DNA of 64,000 bases from Chloroflexota bacterium (GTDB lineage: Bacteria > Chloroflexota > Anaerolineae > Promineifilales > Promineifilaceae), in the NCBI GenBank assembly GCA_017993775.1, contig JAGOMA010000022.1, positions 23,794-87,793 of the forward strand, in the 5' to 3' direction. The notes beneath the pieces are model-generated. The model had not been told where the DNA came from, searched no databases, and saw only the letters and a program-made list of their open reading frames with translations. Below, one piece after another: positions 9,124-17,595 of the stretch; positions within the stretch are counted from its first letter, which is position 1, and each line of letters opens with the position of its first letter. Both the position numbers and the translations under genes were made by a program.

Positions 9124-10362
9124 TCAGGCTACCCAGCCCCAAATAAAATATTGGCCGCTGAAGTACAGATAAAGGACAAACGATGGATAAAGTATCAGGC
9201 GGTGAACCCACCCATTTTTTCCGGCTAACGCCAGCAGCATGAACAGCGGGAAAAAGGCCAGCGTATAACGCGAAAACGAATACAGCGGTTTCAGTTCAGA
9301 CGCGGGCAGCAGCATAAAAAGCAGCAGCAGCGCCGAATACAGTCCATAAGTGATATTTAAACGCCGAAAAGCTGCAATTGCCGCGATGATAAGTAGTATG
9401 GCGCAGAAAAAGTCAAACCACAAGGTGAATTCACCGGCTCTAGCCGTTCCGCCCAGGAACATGGTTTGCAGAGCGCGCAATAAATCGGTCCCGGGCAGGC
9501 CGGTTACCTGGAACCAGTACTGTTCATACATCTGGTTGATGGGCGGCAGCCCGGCCCACCAGCGCCAGAGCAGGAAAACGGCCGTGCCCGCCCCCGGCAG
9601 CAGTATCGCAAACAATTGAAGCAGCTTTTTTACACGCAAAGTCGCAGAGGGGAAAAGGGTGGGCCATTGGCGGTAGAGTTCATAGGCCAGGGGGACCACC
9701 AGTACCCAGCCCGTTAACCGCGTGAGCGAAGCGAAAAAGCCCAGAAAACCGGCCAGCAGGAAACGGCCGTGTCCCCGCGCCGCCCAAATCGACCCCAAGG
9801 CCAGCAAAATAAACAACGCCTCCGAATATGGCGCAAGCAAAAAGAAGCCGGTCGGGAAAAACGTCAGGTAGACCAGCGCGCGCGGCGCGAAACGCGACCC
9901 CACTTCGGCGGCCACCACACGATAAAACAAAACCAGCAGCCCCATAAACGCCGCGTTGCTGATCAGGGTGGCTGCCAGCAAATTGGCCGTTGGTCCGCCG
10001 CCAAAGAGCGCGCCCAGGCTGCGCGCCGCCAGCGGATACAGCGGCGGGAACACGGAATCCTCTTCGTGGGCGTAGCCATCCTGGGCGATGCGCAGGTAGC
10101 GTTGGGTGTCGAAGCGCTGCCAGGGACCTAGCAGCAGGCCGGATAGGCCGGAATCGAGGTAGGGTTGGTCGAGATACGGCCGTAACACCATTTCCGGCGC
10201 CAATGGTGCAGGAATCATCATTGGCACAAGCACGCCCCACACCGTCAAAATCACGCGGGCCGCCAGAAACGTCCAGAAGGCCTGCTTGAACGCGCGTATT
10301 ATGGCCGATTGGCCGCTGCCTGAACTCTCAGGCTGATGCAAGTGGTGTGCCATAGAACTCAC
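9124..10362 (-). CDS. PIG-V-like integral membrane mannosyltransferase
   Basis: A 412-residue GT-C type membrane protein resembling the PIG-V family, which uses polyprenol-linked sugars on the outer face of the membrane. Visible family features are WQRFDTQRYLRIAQDGY near the first loop, FPPLYPLAARS, and FFPTGFFLLAPYSEALFILLALG, followed by many hydrophobic helices. The longest frame starts with GTG at 10362 with AGGGG upstream; an ATG three codons inside (10353) is an alternative. A near-perfect hairpin lies immediately upstream and may end the preceding transcript. The acceptor substrate is unknown. Confidence 0.85.
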   Translation of the reverse strand: MSSMAHHLHQPESSGSGQSAIIRAFKQAFWTFLAARVILTVWGVLVPMMIPAPLAPEMVLRPYLDQPYLDSGLSGLLLGPWQRFDTQRYLRIAQDGYAHEEDSVFPPLYPLAARSLGALFGGGPTANLLAATLISNAAFMGLLVLFYRVVAAEVGSRFAPRALVYLTFFPTGFFLLAPYSEALFILLALGSIWAARGHGRFLLAGFLGFFASLTRLTGWVLVVPLAYELYRQWPTLFPSATLRVKKLLQLFAILLPGAGTAVFLLWRWWAGLPPINQMYEQYWFQVTGLPGTDLLRALQTMFLGGTARAGEFTLWFDFFCAILLIIAAIAAFRRLNITYGLYSALLLLFMLLPASELKPLYSFSRYTLAFFPLFMLLALAGKNGWVHRLILYPSFVLYLYFSGQYFIWGWVA

Positions 10363-10398
10363 TAAACCCCTAGGGTCTTCTCCGACCCTAAGGGTTTA
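10363..10398. repeat. Inverted repeat of the AAACCC-TAGGGTC family (copy 1)
   Basis: Arms 363-377 and 384-398 (offsets from 10000) form a 15-bp stem with one mismatch and a 6-nt loop. The same arm sequence recurs at 60190-60249. It sits between the stop of the Clp-like gene and the start of the mannosyltransferase and may act as a terminator, though no long T run follows. Confidence 0.7.
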
Positions 10399-10474
10399 CT
10401 CTTCAAGCTCGTTTAATCGCTGTTTAGGCTCGTTTAGCGTTTGCTTGGAGCGCAGATTGGACCAATCTTGATGC

Positions 10475-12685
10475 CTACATCTGAAAATCCAGCCCATCGG
10501 CGTTCGCGTCGATGGTGATAGTCGTCTGGCGACCCGCCTGGCGTTCGCCACCCTCGCGTAAGAGAAAATCGGCCAGGGGTTCGCGCAGGTGGCGGGCGAT
10601 GATGCGGCGCAACGGCCGTGCGCCAAACTGCGGCTCATTGTTTTGGGCCAGCAGCCACGCCTTCGCCGCCGGGGTCAGGGTCAGGTTGATTTGCTGCCCT
10701 TCGGCCAGGCGCAGTTCCTTCTTCAACATCAGGTCTAAAATCACCGCCAACTGGTCGCCGGAAAGCTGGTGGAAGAGGATGATTTCGTCCAGGCGGTTCA
10801 AAAACTCGGGGCGGAAAAAGTGATGCACCTCATCCAGCACCAACTCGCGCTCATGCTCGCCGATGACCGGCACGAGCATATGCTGCGACCCCAGATTGCT
10901 GGTCATGATGACCACCGTCTCGCTAAAGGTAGCCATCCGCCCCTGGCTGTCGGTCAGGCGGCCCTCTTCCAGCACTTGCAGCAGCACGTCGAAGACGCGC
11001 TGGTGGGCTTTTTCGACTTCATCAAACAAGACAACGGTGTACGGCCGTTCGCGCACAAAATTGGTCAACTGCCCGCCTTCCTCATGGCCCACATAGCCGG
11101 GCGGCGCGCCAATCAACCGGTTGACGCTGGCTTCCTCCTGGTACTCGCTCATATCCAGTACCAGCATGGCCTGCTCCGTGCCAAACATAAATTCGGCCAG
11201 CGCCTTGGCCAGTTCCGTCTTGCCCACGCCGCTGGGGCCGAGAAAGAGGAAGGAGCCAATCGGCCGTTTGGGGTCGCGCAGGCCGACGCGGGCGGTCTTA
11301 ACGGCCCGGCTGACGGCCAAAATCGCCTCCTCCTGGCCGATGATGCGCTGGTGGAGGTGTTCGACCATGTTGGCGTATTTGCCGCGTTCGTCGGCGTTGA
11401 GCTTGGCGATGGGGATTTTGGTCATCTGGCTGGCAGCAACCATTACGTCATCGGGGCTGAGGGCGCCGTCGGCGGCTACCTGCGGCAAGTTGGCGACGTG
11501 CTCCTGAGTGACCATGCGCACCAGGGCGCAGGCGCGGTCGGCTAACTGCACGGCGGCGGCGGGCAGGGCGATGGTTTGGATGTATTGGCCGGCGAGGGTG
11601 ACGGCCGTTTCCAACCCCTCCCGCGTCACCTCAATTTCATACTCTCGCTCCAACCGCTGCTGATGGAACAGCAGCATGGCCGTCGCCTCGGTTTTGCTGG
11701 CGGCGGGCACGTCCAGCCGCTGCGTGTTTTGGCGGATGATGGGGTCGGTGTTGAGGCGGTCGTACACGGCGGGAACGGCCGTGCCGATGACCACATGTTC
11801 GTTGCCCAGCATCGCTTTGTGCAGTTCGCGGGTCACGTTCTCCGGCAGCCGGGCGCGCAGCCGGTCGGCAAAAAAGCGCTCGATGCCCGGCACGAGCAGC
11901 ACGCCGCCGCTGCTGCGCCGCAGCGCCACGCGCATCGTCGCCAGCGGATTTTCCAGCAGGGCCGGTTCGTTAATTTCCACCAGCGAGCGCAAATTGGCTG
12001 GACCTTTGCCTTCGGCCAGCAGTTGGGCCAGGCTGTAGACCAGCGTGCGCTTGCCCGCGCCCTCCGGCCCCACCAGAATAACGTGCCGCTGCCGCGACAG
12101 CGCCAGCAGGCCGATCAGTTCATTCAGCAGCGTCTCGCGCTGGTAGACGGCTTGCGCCTGCCCCCGTTTGGCTTCGTCGACGTAATCGAAAATGATGGGC
12201 ATGCCCTCGGCCGTGCTTTCAGCCAGCAGTTCGATGACCGCTTCGGAAGTGACGCCAATGCGCTGCAAGACGGCGTAGGTGGTGACGTTTTTCTGGGCCA
12301 TAGCCGCCAGGGCGTGGCCGCTGTTCACCTTCAGTTCTTCGCGCGATTGGGCGATGGTCAGCCCTTCGTCCAGCACGACCAGGGTTTCGTCGGCCAGGGT
12401 GGTGTCTTTGCCAAAGTCGTCGGTGAAGGCGAATTTGGCGTCGCGCCCCTTGCTGAGGTGGGTGACCTGCTCGACGCGCCGCACAAGGTCGTCCCAGTCG
12501 AAGCCGCGCTCTTTTTGCAGGCGGCGCAAAATCTGGTGGGCGACAGCGTCGTTGTCGTCTAAAAAGGTACGCAGCAAGAGTTGCGGGGTGAGGAAGGTGA
12601 GCTGGTAATCCTTCATTTTGGTAACGGCCGTGGTCATCAGGCGGGAAAGTTCGGTGGAGGGGATGTTGGGGTTGAGTGTGTTCAT
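10475..12685 (-). CDS. Clp/Hsp100-type AAA+ unfoldase with degenerate first ATPase domain
   Basis: A 736-residue ClpA/ClpC-like protein. It has an N-domain (about 10-155), a first AAA module with Walker A GPEGAGKRT at 206-214 but Walker B reading VLLVPGIERF at 262-271, without the Asp-Glu pair, and a full second module with GPSGVGKT and VVLFDEVEKAH, then NLGSQ and RRII C-terminal motifs. The second domain should hydrolyse ATP; the first probably only binds it or is structural. It is shorter than ClpC (about 810-850) and lacks a clear UVR middle segment. The start overlaps the folA stop (ATGA), placing it last in a thyA-folA-clp run. Substrates and any ClpP partner are unknown. Confidence 0.88.
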   Translation of the reverse strand: MNTLNPNIPSTELSRLMTTAVTKMKDYQLTFLTPQLLLRTFLDDNDAVAHQILRRLQKERGFDWDDLVRRVEQVTHLSKGRDAKFAFTDDFGKDTTLADETLVVLDEGLTIAQSREELKVNSGHALAAMAQKNVTTYAVLQRIGVTSEAVIELLAESTAEGMPIIFDYVDEAKRGQAQAVYQRETLLNELIGLLALSRQRHVILVGPEGAGKRTLVYSLAQLLAEGKGPANLRSLVEINEPALLENPLATMRVALRRSSGGVLLVPGIERFFADRLRARLPENVTRELHKAMLGNEHVVIGTAVPAVYDRLNTDPIIRQNTQRLDVPAASKTEATAMLLFHQQRLEREYEIEVTREGLETAVTLAGQYIQTIALPAAAVQLADRACALVRMVTQEHVANLPQVAADGALSPDDVMVAASQMTKIPIAKLNADERGKYANMVEHLHQRIIGQEEAILAVSRAVKTARVGLRDPKRPIGSFLFLGPSGVGKTELAKALAEFMFGTEQAMLVLDMSEYQEEASVNRLIGAPPGYVGHEEGGQLTNFVRERPYTVVLFDEVEKAHQRVFDVLLQVLEEGRLTDSQGRMATFSETVVIMTSNLGSQHMLVPVIGEHERELVLDEVHHFFRPEFLNRLDEIILFHQLSGDQLAVILDLMLKKELRLAEGQQINLTLTPAAKAWLLAQNNEPQFGARPLRRIIARHLREPLADFLLREGGERQAGRQTTITIDANADGLDFQM

Positions 12686-13251
12686 GGTTTGGGAGATTGG
12701 AGACCGGAGATTGGAGATTGGGGTGTGGCGTGGTTGTTTAGTCTCTGGTCTCCAGTCTTCTGCTTATCAAGAGTGAGGAATTCGTAAGGATAAGGATTTT
12801 TTTCGTCTGGTTCGTGGGCTTCGCGGGCAGTGATGGTCCAGGCGGATTCGTCGTAGGGCGGGAAATAGGCGTCGCCGGGGAATTCGGCGTTGATGAGCGT
12901 GAGGTAGAGGCGGCTAGCGCGGGGCAGGAACTGTGCGTAAACGGCCGTGCCGCCAATCACCATCACCTCCGGCGCGTCACCGGCGGCGGCGAGCGCCTGC
13001 TCGATGGCATGGACGACAAAGCAGCCGGGCGCGCCGTAGTCAGCGCTGTGCGTGAGGATGATGTTGGTACGGCCGTGCAGCGGCCTGTACTTCGGCTGGA
13101 TGGAATCATACGTCTTGCGGCCCATGATAACCGGCTTGCCCAGGGTCAGGTCGACAAAGCGGTGCATATCGGCGGGCAAGCGCCAGGGGAGACGGCCGTT
13201 CTGCCCAATCACGCGGTTTTTATCCATAGCAGCAATTAGCGAAATGATCAT
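12682..13251 (-). CDS. folA: Dihydrofolate reductase
   Basis: A 189-residue enzyme reducing dihydrofolate with NADPH, which regenerates the folate oxidised by ThyA. It begins MIISLIAAMDKNRVIGQNG with WRLPADM and IMGRKTYDS, and has the nucleotide-binding VMVIGGTAVYAQFLP segment. The catalytic acid is the Asp of LPADM. The normal domain ends near residue 164; the last 25 or so residues are encoded by a CCAATCTC-type short tandem repeat that otherwise occurs in spacers, so the tail is probably a recent extension. It lies 45 bp after thyA and overlaps the Clp-like gene. Confidence 0.95.
   Translation of the reverse strand: MIISLIAAMDKNRVIGQNGRLPWRLPADMHRFVDLTLGKPVIMGRKTYDSIQPKYRPLHGRTNIILTHSADYGAPGCFVVHAIEQALAAAGDAPEVMVIGGTAVYAQFLPRASRLYLTLINAEFPGDAYFPPYDESAWTITAREAHEPDEKNPYPYEFLTLDKQKTGDQRLNNHATPQSPISGLQSPKP
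12686..12722. repeat. ATTGGAG short tandem repeat inside the folA 3' end
   Basis: Three or so units of GATTGGAGA lie in tandem. Similar strings occur at 23464-23488 and, as CCAATC, at 43945-43995. Here the repeat is translated as the folA C-terminal tail. Confidence 0.7.
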
Positions 13252-13296
13252 AGGAGTTAGAGCGAGAGCGAGAGTGAGAGACTACTCTTGCTGTCG

Positions 13297-14091
13297 CTAA
13301 ACAGCAATCGGCGCTTTGATGGCCGGGTGGCTTTGATAATTTTGCAGTTCAAAATCTTCGTATTTAAAGTCGAAGATGGACATGACGTTAGGATTGAGCT
13401 GCATGTGGGGCAGCGGGTAGGGCGTGCGGGAAAGCTGGAGGCGGGCCTGGTCCAGGTGGTTGAGGTAGAGGTGGGCGTCGCCGAAGGTGTGGACAAAGTC
13501 GCCGGGCTGGTAGCCGCAAACCTGGGCGACCATGAGCATGAGCAGGGCGTAGGAGGCGATGTTGAAGGGCACGCCCAGGAAGACATCGGCGCTGCGCTGG
13601 TAAAGCTGGCAGGAGAGACGGCCGTTGGCCACGTAAAATTGAAACAGCGTATGACAGGGCGGCAAAGCCATCTGGTCCACGTCGGCCGGATTCCAGGCGC
13701 TGACGATGTGGCGGCGGGAGTCCGGGTTGGTTTGCAGGCGATGGATAAGCTGGGTGATCTGGTCGATGGAACGGCCGTCGGACGCAGGCCAGTTGCGCCA
13801 TTGATAGCCATACACCGGGCCGAGGTCGCCGTTCTCGTCGGCCCACTCGTCCCAGATGGTTACGCCGTGGTCGCGCAGGTATTGGATGTTGGTATCGCCC
13901 TGCAAAAACCAGAGCAGTTCGTGGATGATGGAGCGCAGGTGGAGCTTTTTGGTGGTGACGGCCGGGAAGCCATCAGCCAGATTGAAGCGCATCTGGTAGC
14001 CAAAAATGCTCAGCGTGCCGGTTCCGGTGCGATCTTCTTTGCGAACGCCGTTGTCTAGTATGGTCTGCATTAAATCCAGATATTGTCGCAT
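13297..14091 (-). CDS. thyA: Thymidylate synthase
   Basis: A 264-residue ThyA, the same length as the E. coli enzyme. It methylates dUMP using methylene-tetrahydrofolate. Visible motifs are the [15 protein letters not shown] start, [24 protein letters not shown], the catalytic cysteine in [13 protein letters not shown], and [20 protein letters not shown]. The start at 14091 is preceded by AAGGGTG and matches homologues, so the longer open frame reaching 14379 is not used. It is first in a thyA-folA-clp operon. Confidence 0.97.
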   Translation of the reverse strand: MRQYLDLMQTILDNGVRKEDRTGTGTLSIFGYQMRFNLADGFPAVTTKKLHLRSIIHELLWFLQGDTNIQYLRDHGVTIWDEWADENGDLGPVYGYQWRNWPASDGRSIDQITQLIHRLQTNPDSRRHIVSAWNPADVDQMALPPCHTLFQFYVANGRLSCQLYQRSADVFLGVPFNIASYALLMLMVAQVCGYQPGDFVHTFGDAHLYLNHLDQARLQLSRTPYPLPHMQLNPNVMSIFDFKYEDFELQNYQSHPAIKAPIAV

Positions 14092-14311
14092 TAAGTCACC
14101 CTTGAGGAAGGTAGTCGAGACACTGCTTTCGCCGCAGGGGAGTATATCACAGGGGATACCGGCGGGAAACAGTGGGTGAGGTTGAGGCAGGGTAATTGCA
14201 CACCCGCCAAAGATACCACTTTTGCCCCGTTTGTGGGGCGTCGTTTTGCAGTCTGGCGCTTCAGTGTCGGTCGAGGCGGGCCAAATATCCAAAATGTATT
14301 TGCTCTGGGCG

Positions 14312-16861
14312 TTATGGATTGCAGGGGAATTCGCTGATGAAGAGGGATTTTTCAACGATCTGACCATCGCCGGAAACAACTTTGCCCAGACCGATAATGC
14401 GTGGGCTGGCCTGGTTGTTGACCTCGAAACCGAAGCCGGTAGCCAGTGGCCCGGCCACCTTGGCGCCGTTCCAGTAATAGGTGTAACGGCCGTCGCCGCC
14501 CTGGCCGCGCATGTAGATGGTGCGGTAACGGATGTTGGCCTCGCAACGGCCGTTCAGCGGATACAAATCCAAGGTCAGAAGGGGACAGTCGCCGCCGGAA
14601 CAATCGCCGCTTGTGGAAACAGGCGCCGATTCCTCGAAGGCGGCGGGCACCACTGGCAGCGTGGCAAAATCGCCAGACCAGAGAACACGATCGCCGTAAA
14701 TAAAGCCGGTAACGGCTTCGCCGTTGAGGACGTATAGCCAGTTTCCTTGTGCGGAACGGCCTAAGATGGTGAGGGTATCGCCGGGGTCGGTGATGGCTCG
14801 TTCGACGGCCGTCGTATCCGGCGCGGCAAAGAGGCTGGAGGGAAGCAGGACGGTGGCTGGGTGGACGGCCGTTGGCTCTGGCGTGGCAGGGCTTTCTGTT
14901 GCTGTGGCCGTTGGGGAAGGTGGTGTGGTGGGGGTGGAAACGGCCGTTGCGGCCGCCAGTGCAGTTGGGGTTGCCAAAACCGGGGTGGGATTCACCGCCA
15001 GCGGACTGTCCGGCGTGTTTGTCGCCGTGGGCAGCATTACAAAAGTTGGCGCAGCGCGGTTGCCGCCGCTGGCCGCAGTGCTGCCCAACAAAACAATCAA
15101 AACAACGGCCAGACCTGCGCCCAGCCGCCATAGGGCGCTGGCAGTGACGCGCGTTTTTGCTGCACGGTTTGCAGCGGATTCCTGGGGCTGTCTTTTCGGC
15201 GCGATGGCTGGCGGTGTGGGTTGTTGGGCTGGCTGGGCGATGACAATTTCGCCCTGGTTCTCGTCGAACCATTTGCGGGGGAGTTGGGTATTGTCGGGTG
15301 TGTTGTGGTTGATTTTGGCGGCAACGGTCTCGTACAGACTGCCAATGGTGAGGGGCTGTCCTTTACGGCCGTTGCTCTGACTGCCTTCCAATGCCTGAAT
15401 AAAGTATTCGGTAAAACGGGATGGCTGGGGACTGCCGCTTCGTTCATGGCGCTGCCAGATGTAATGCGTTTCGTCGCTGGCTGTGATGACGATGCGGTCG
15501 TGTCCGTGGCGGGTGAAGGAAGAACCGGTGTCGACTGCCTTGCCGATGATGCCCGGCAGGTAACTGCCGGAGGGTTGGTCGGTGGGCAGCGCCCGGCTGA
15601 AGTAACAGTCTATGATGAGGATTTGCTGTCTGGCGCGGCAGGTATCCATTTCGTCGGCAATGAACGTGGCGGAAACGGCCGTGCCGCGCAGCAAATTGTG
15701 CTCTGTGTCGGGCGTGGTCAGGTGCAATTGGCCGGCGGCGTCCAAAGCGGCATGGCCAACAATGTACAGCAGCAGCAAATCGTCGGGTAATTTGTCGGCA
15801 AAGAAATGGGCCAGGCTGCGGCGCACATCGTTTGATGGCTCATCTAGCAGGCAGATCACCTCATCAAAGCAGCCAATGTGGGGGTTTTCCAGGGCATTGG
15901 CCAGACGCCGGAGGTCGGCCGAAGGCTTGATGAGGGTGTTCAGAAGTGGGTCTTCATAGGCGCTGGCGCCAATGAGCAAAGCCAGACGCCGGCCAGAAAC
16001 GGGCTCCGCTGGTGGGTTGGTCGACGGGTTGGTGACGGCCAACTGGCGGGCAACGGCCGATAAATCTTGGGTGAAGGCAACGGCCGTTTGGTATCTGTCT
16101 TCTCGTTTTTTGGCCATCACTTTAGCCACCACTGGCTGGCAGGCGGCGGGGACGCTGGGCTGCATGTCTTGCAAGCGGGGAACAGGCTCGAAAATATGTT
16201 TGACGGCCAAACCGATGGGCGTTTTTGTCTGGTATGGGTGTTTCCCGGTTAGCATTTCGAAGAGGATGATGCCCAGGGTGTAGATATCGGAACGGCCGTC
16301 TATTTCCACTTCAGCCTGGATTTGTTCTGGACTCATATAGGCTGGCGTGCCGACTGCGCCGCCGGTTTCTGTTAGTTTGGTATGTTCAAACGTAAACTTC
16401 GCTGTGCCAAAATCAGAAATGAACGGCTCGTTGCGTTGGTCAAACAAAATGTTGCTGGGCTTGAGATCGCGGTGGACCACGCCACGTCGGTGGACTTCAT
16501 CTAACGCCGGGGCCAGCCGGTTAAGAATGCGCGCCGTTTCGTGAATGGTTAATGACCCTTGCTTCAAGCGGTCGGTGAGCGAGCCGCCGGCCATGAACCG
16601 CATCACCAGGAAGGGCTGGGTGTCTTGTTCGCCAAAATCGTAGACCGGCACAATGGCCGGATGGTCCAGAGCGGCGACAATTTTGGCTTCACGATCGAAG
16701 CGACGGCGGAAAGTGGTGTGGTGGAGGAGTTCGTGTGGCAGTAGTTTTATAGCCACGTCGCGTTCAAAGTGTGGATCGTGCGCCAGATAGACGATGGACA
16801 TACCGCCACGGCCTAATTCTGCTTTTATTTCATAACGTCCGATCTTTTGTGGTAGCATCAA
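14312..16861 (-). CDS. Ser/Thr kinase - caspase-like - SH3 fusion membrane protein
   Basis: An 849-residue multidomain protein. Residues 8-275 are a Hanks-type kinase with [17 protein letters not shown] (130-137), DFG (150) and [10 protein letters not shown] intact. Residues 290-540 are a caspase-like (C14) domain: [10 protein letters not shown] start, [10 protein letters not shown] with His370, and ILIIDCYFS with Cys419, the expected dyad. A membrane segment (about 577-597) and a Thr/Pro-rich linker lead to an SH3-like domain (about 675-730) and a Cys-containing C-terminal domain outside the membrane. The kinase and protease would be cytoplasmic and the SH3 part extracellular, suggesting a sensor that triggers proteolysis. 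That role is inference. It is transcribed divergently from a LysM lipoprotein. Confidence 0.9.
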   Translation of the reverse strand: MMLPQKIGRYEIKAELGRGGMSIVYLAHDPHFERDVAIKLLPHELLHHTTFRRRFDREAKIVAALDHPAIVPVYDFGEQDTQPFLVMRFMAGGSLTDRLKQGSLTIHETARILNRLAPALDEVHRRGVVHRDLKPSNILFDQRNEPFISDFGTAKFTFEHTKLTETGGAVGTPAYMSPEQIQAEVEIDGRSDIYTLGIILFEMLTGKHPYQTKTPIGLAVKHIFEPVPRLQDMQPSVPAACQPVVAKVMAKKREDRYQTAVAFTQDLSAVARQLAVTNPSTNPPAEPVSGRRLALLIGASAYEDPLLNTLIKPSADLRRLANALENPHIGCFDEVICLLDEPSNDVRRSLAHFFADKLPDDLLLLYIVGHAALDAAGQLHLTTPDTEHNLLRGTAVSATFIADEMDTCRARQQILIIDCYFSRALPTDQPSGSYLPGIIGKAVDTGSSFTRHGHDRIVITASDETHYIWQRHERSGSPQPSRFTEYFIQALEGSQSNGRKGQPLTIGSLYETVAAKINHNTPDNTQLPRKWFDENQGEIVIAQPAQQPTPPAIAPKRQPQESAANRAAKTRVTASALWRLGAGLAVVLIVLLGSTAASGGNRAAPTFVMLPTATNTPDSPLAVNPTPVLATPTALAAATAVSTPTTPPSPTATATESPATPEPTAVHPATVLLPSSLFAAPDTTAVERAITDPGDTLTILGRSAQGNWLYVLNGEAVTGFIYGDRVLWSGDFATLPVVPAAFEESAPVSTSGDCSGGDCPLLTLDLYPLNGRCEANIRYRTIYMRGQGGDGRYTYYWNGAKVAGPLATGFGFEVNNQASPRIIGLGKVVSGDGQIVEKSLFISEFPCNP

Positions 16862-16941
16862 ATTGATTATAAATAGGCCAAAAGTCCCTTCAAGGCATTA
16901 TTTGCGCCTTGTTCACGCTGACCGCCTAGTATTTAGTTCCT

Positions 16942-16958
16942 ATTTACACCGTGTAAAT
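16942..16958. promoter_or_regulatory. Operator-like palindrome in divergent spacer
   Basis: Two 8-bp arms, ATTTACAC and GTGTAAAT, are separated by one base. A second perfect 8-bp inverted repeat (GTCAAAAA...TTTTTGAC, 16962-16982) follows. They lie in the spacer between the kinase-caspase gene and the LysM lipoprotein and look like protein-binding sites; the regulator is unknown. Confidence 0.45.
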
Positions 16959-17015
16959 CGGGTCAAAAACTTTCTTTTTGACTCACTTTATGTTACCTTG
17001 TGACTACTAGGTCCC

Positions 17016-17044
17016 TTCAAAAGCATGTTTGGCTCTGCTATAAT
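17016..17044 (+). promoter_or_regulatory. Sigma70-type promoter for the LysM lipoprotein
   Basis: A TTCAAA -35 element and a perfect TATAAT -10 element are separated by 17 bp, 54 bp before the ATG. A strong ribosome-binding site AGGAGGT lies at 17088-17094. Confidence 0.65.
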
Positions 17045-17097
17045 AAAGTTGCCTTGCTGACCGGTGGGGATCGCACGTTCTGAATCTAGGAGGTTTT

Positions 17098-17511
17098 ATG
17101 CGCCGGTTATGGATTTTGCTTCTATTTGTCGTGATTTTAGCGGCCTGCAGTAATAATGGCGGGGCGGGGACGTTGCCTTCACCATTGCCTGATTCTTCGG
17201 GGACGGAGGGTGGGGTGATGGCTACGAATGAACCGCGTGTAGAAATTACCCCAACGCCGCCGCTGCCGCCTACGTTTACGCCTAATGCGATGGCTCATCA
17301 GGGGCATTTGTATTTGCTTCCGGTTTCGGGCGCCGATGGGATGGTCCAATATGTGTACGTGGTACGTCCGGGCGACACATTGACGAGTTTGAGCAAGTTT
17401 TTTGGCGTGTTGGCGGATGATGTTGTGCGTGTGAATCAGATTCGTGATCAGAACCTGATTGAGGTGGGCCAGCGGTTGGTGATTCCGGTTACGGCCGTTT
17501 CCACTCCCTGA
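17098..17511 (+). CDS. LysM-domain lipoprotein
   Basis: A 137-residue lipoprotein with a hydrophobic leader and lipobox ILAAC at 13-17, so cysteine 17 is the likely lipidated residue. A Pro/Thr-rich linker leads to one C-terminal LysM domain (YVVRPGDTLTSLSKFFGV ... VNQIRDQNLIEVGQRLVIP). LysM binds peptidoglycan or related glycans, so the protein probably tethers to the wall from the membrane. A promoter, a strong ribosome-binding site and a downstream terminator make it a single-gene unit. Confidence 0.9.
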   Translation: MRRLWILLLFVVILAACSNNGGAGTLPSPLPDSSGTEGGVMATNEPRVEITPTPPLPPTFTPNAMAHQGHLYLLPVSGADGMVQYVYVVRPGDTLTSLSKFFGVLADDVVRVNQIRDQNLIEVGQRLVIPVTAVSTP

Positions 17512-17531
17512 TAGCGCTTTTGGCAATCCAC

Positions 17532-17564
17532 AAAAAAAGCCCGTCGAAAACGACGGGCTTTTTT
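17532..17564. terminator. Bidirectional Rho-independent terminator
   Basis: An 8-bp GC stem (GCCCGTCG / CGACGGGC) with an AAAA loop is flanked by seven A on the left and six T on the right. It can end both the LysM transcript and the convergent clpC transcript. Confidence 0.92.
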
Positions 17565-17595
17565 ATTGATTTAGTTGCGACGGTGGGTAAATAGA

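Noticed and set aside
10769..12562. Long plus-strand open frames (258 and 328 codons) opposite the Clp-like gene
   Set aside because: They are antisense to a well-supported AAA+ gene and have no recognisable domains.
13288..14058. 256-codon plus-strand frame opposite thyA
   Set aside because: Antisense to thymidylate synthase with no known domain.
14092..14379. N-terminal extension of ThyA to 14379
   Set aside because: The extension overlaps the kinase-caspase gene and the family start MRQYLDLMQ at 14091 has a ribosome-binding site.
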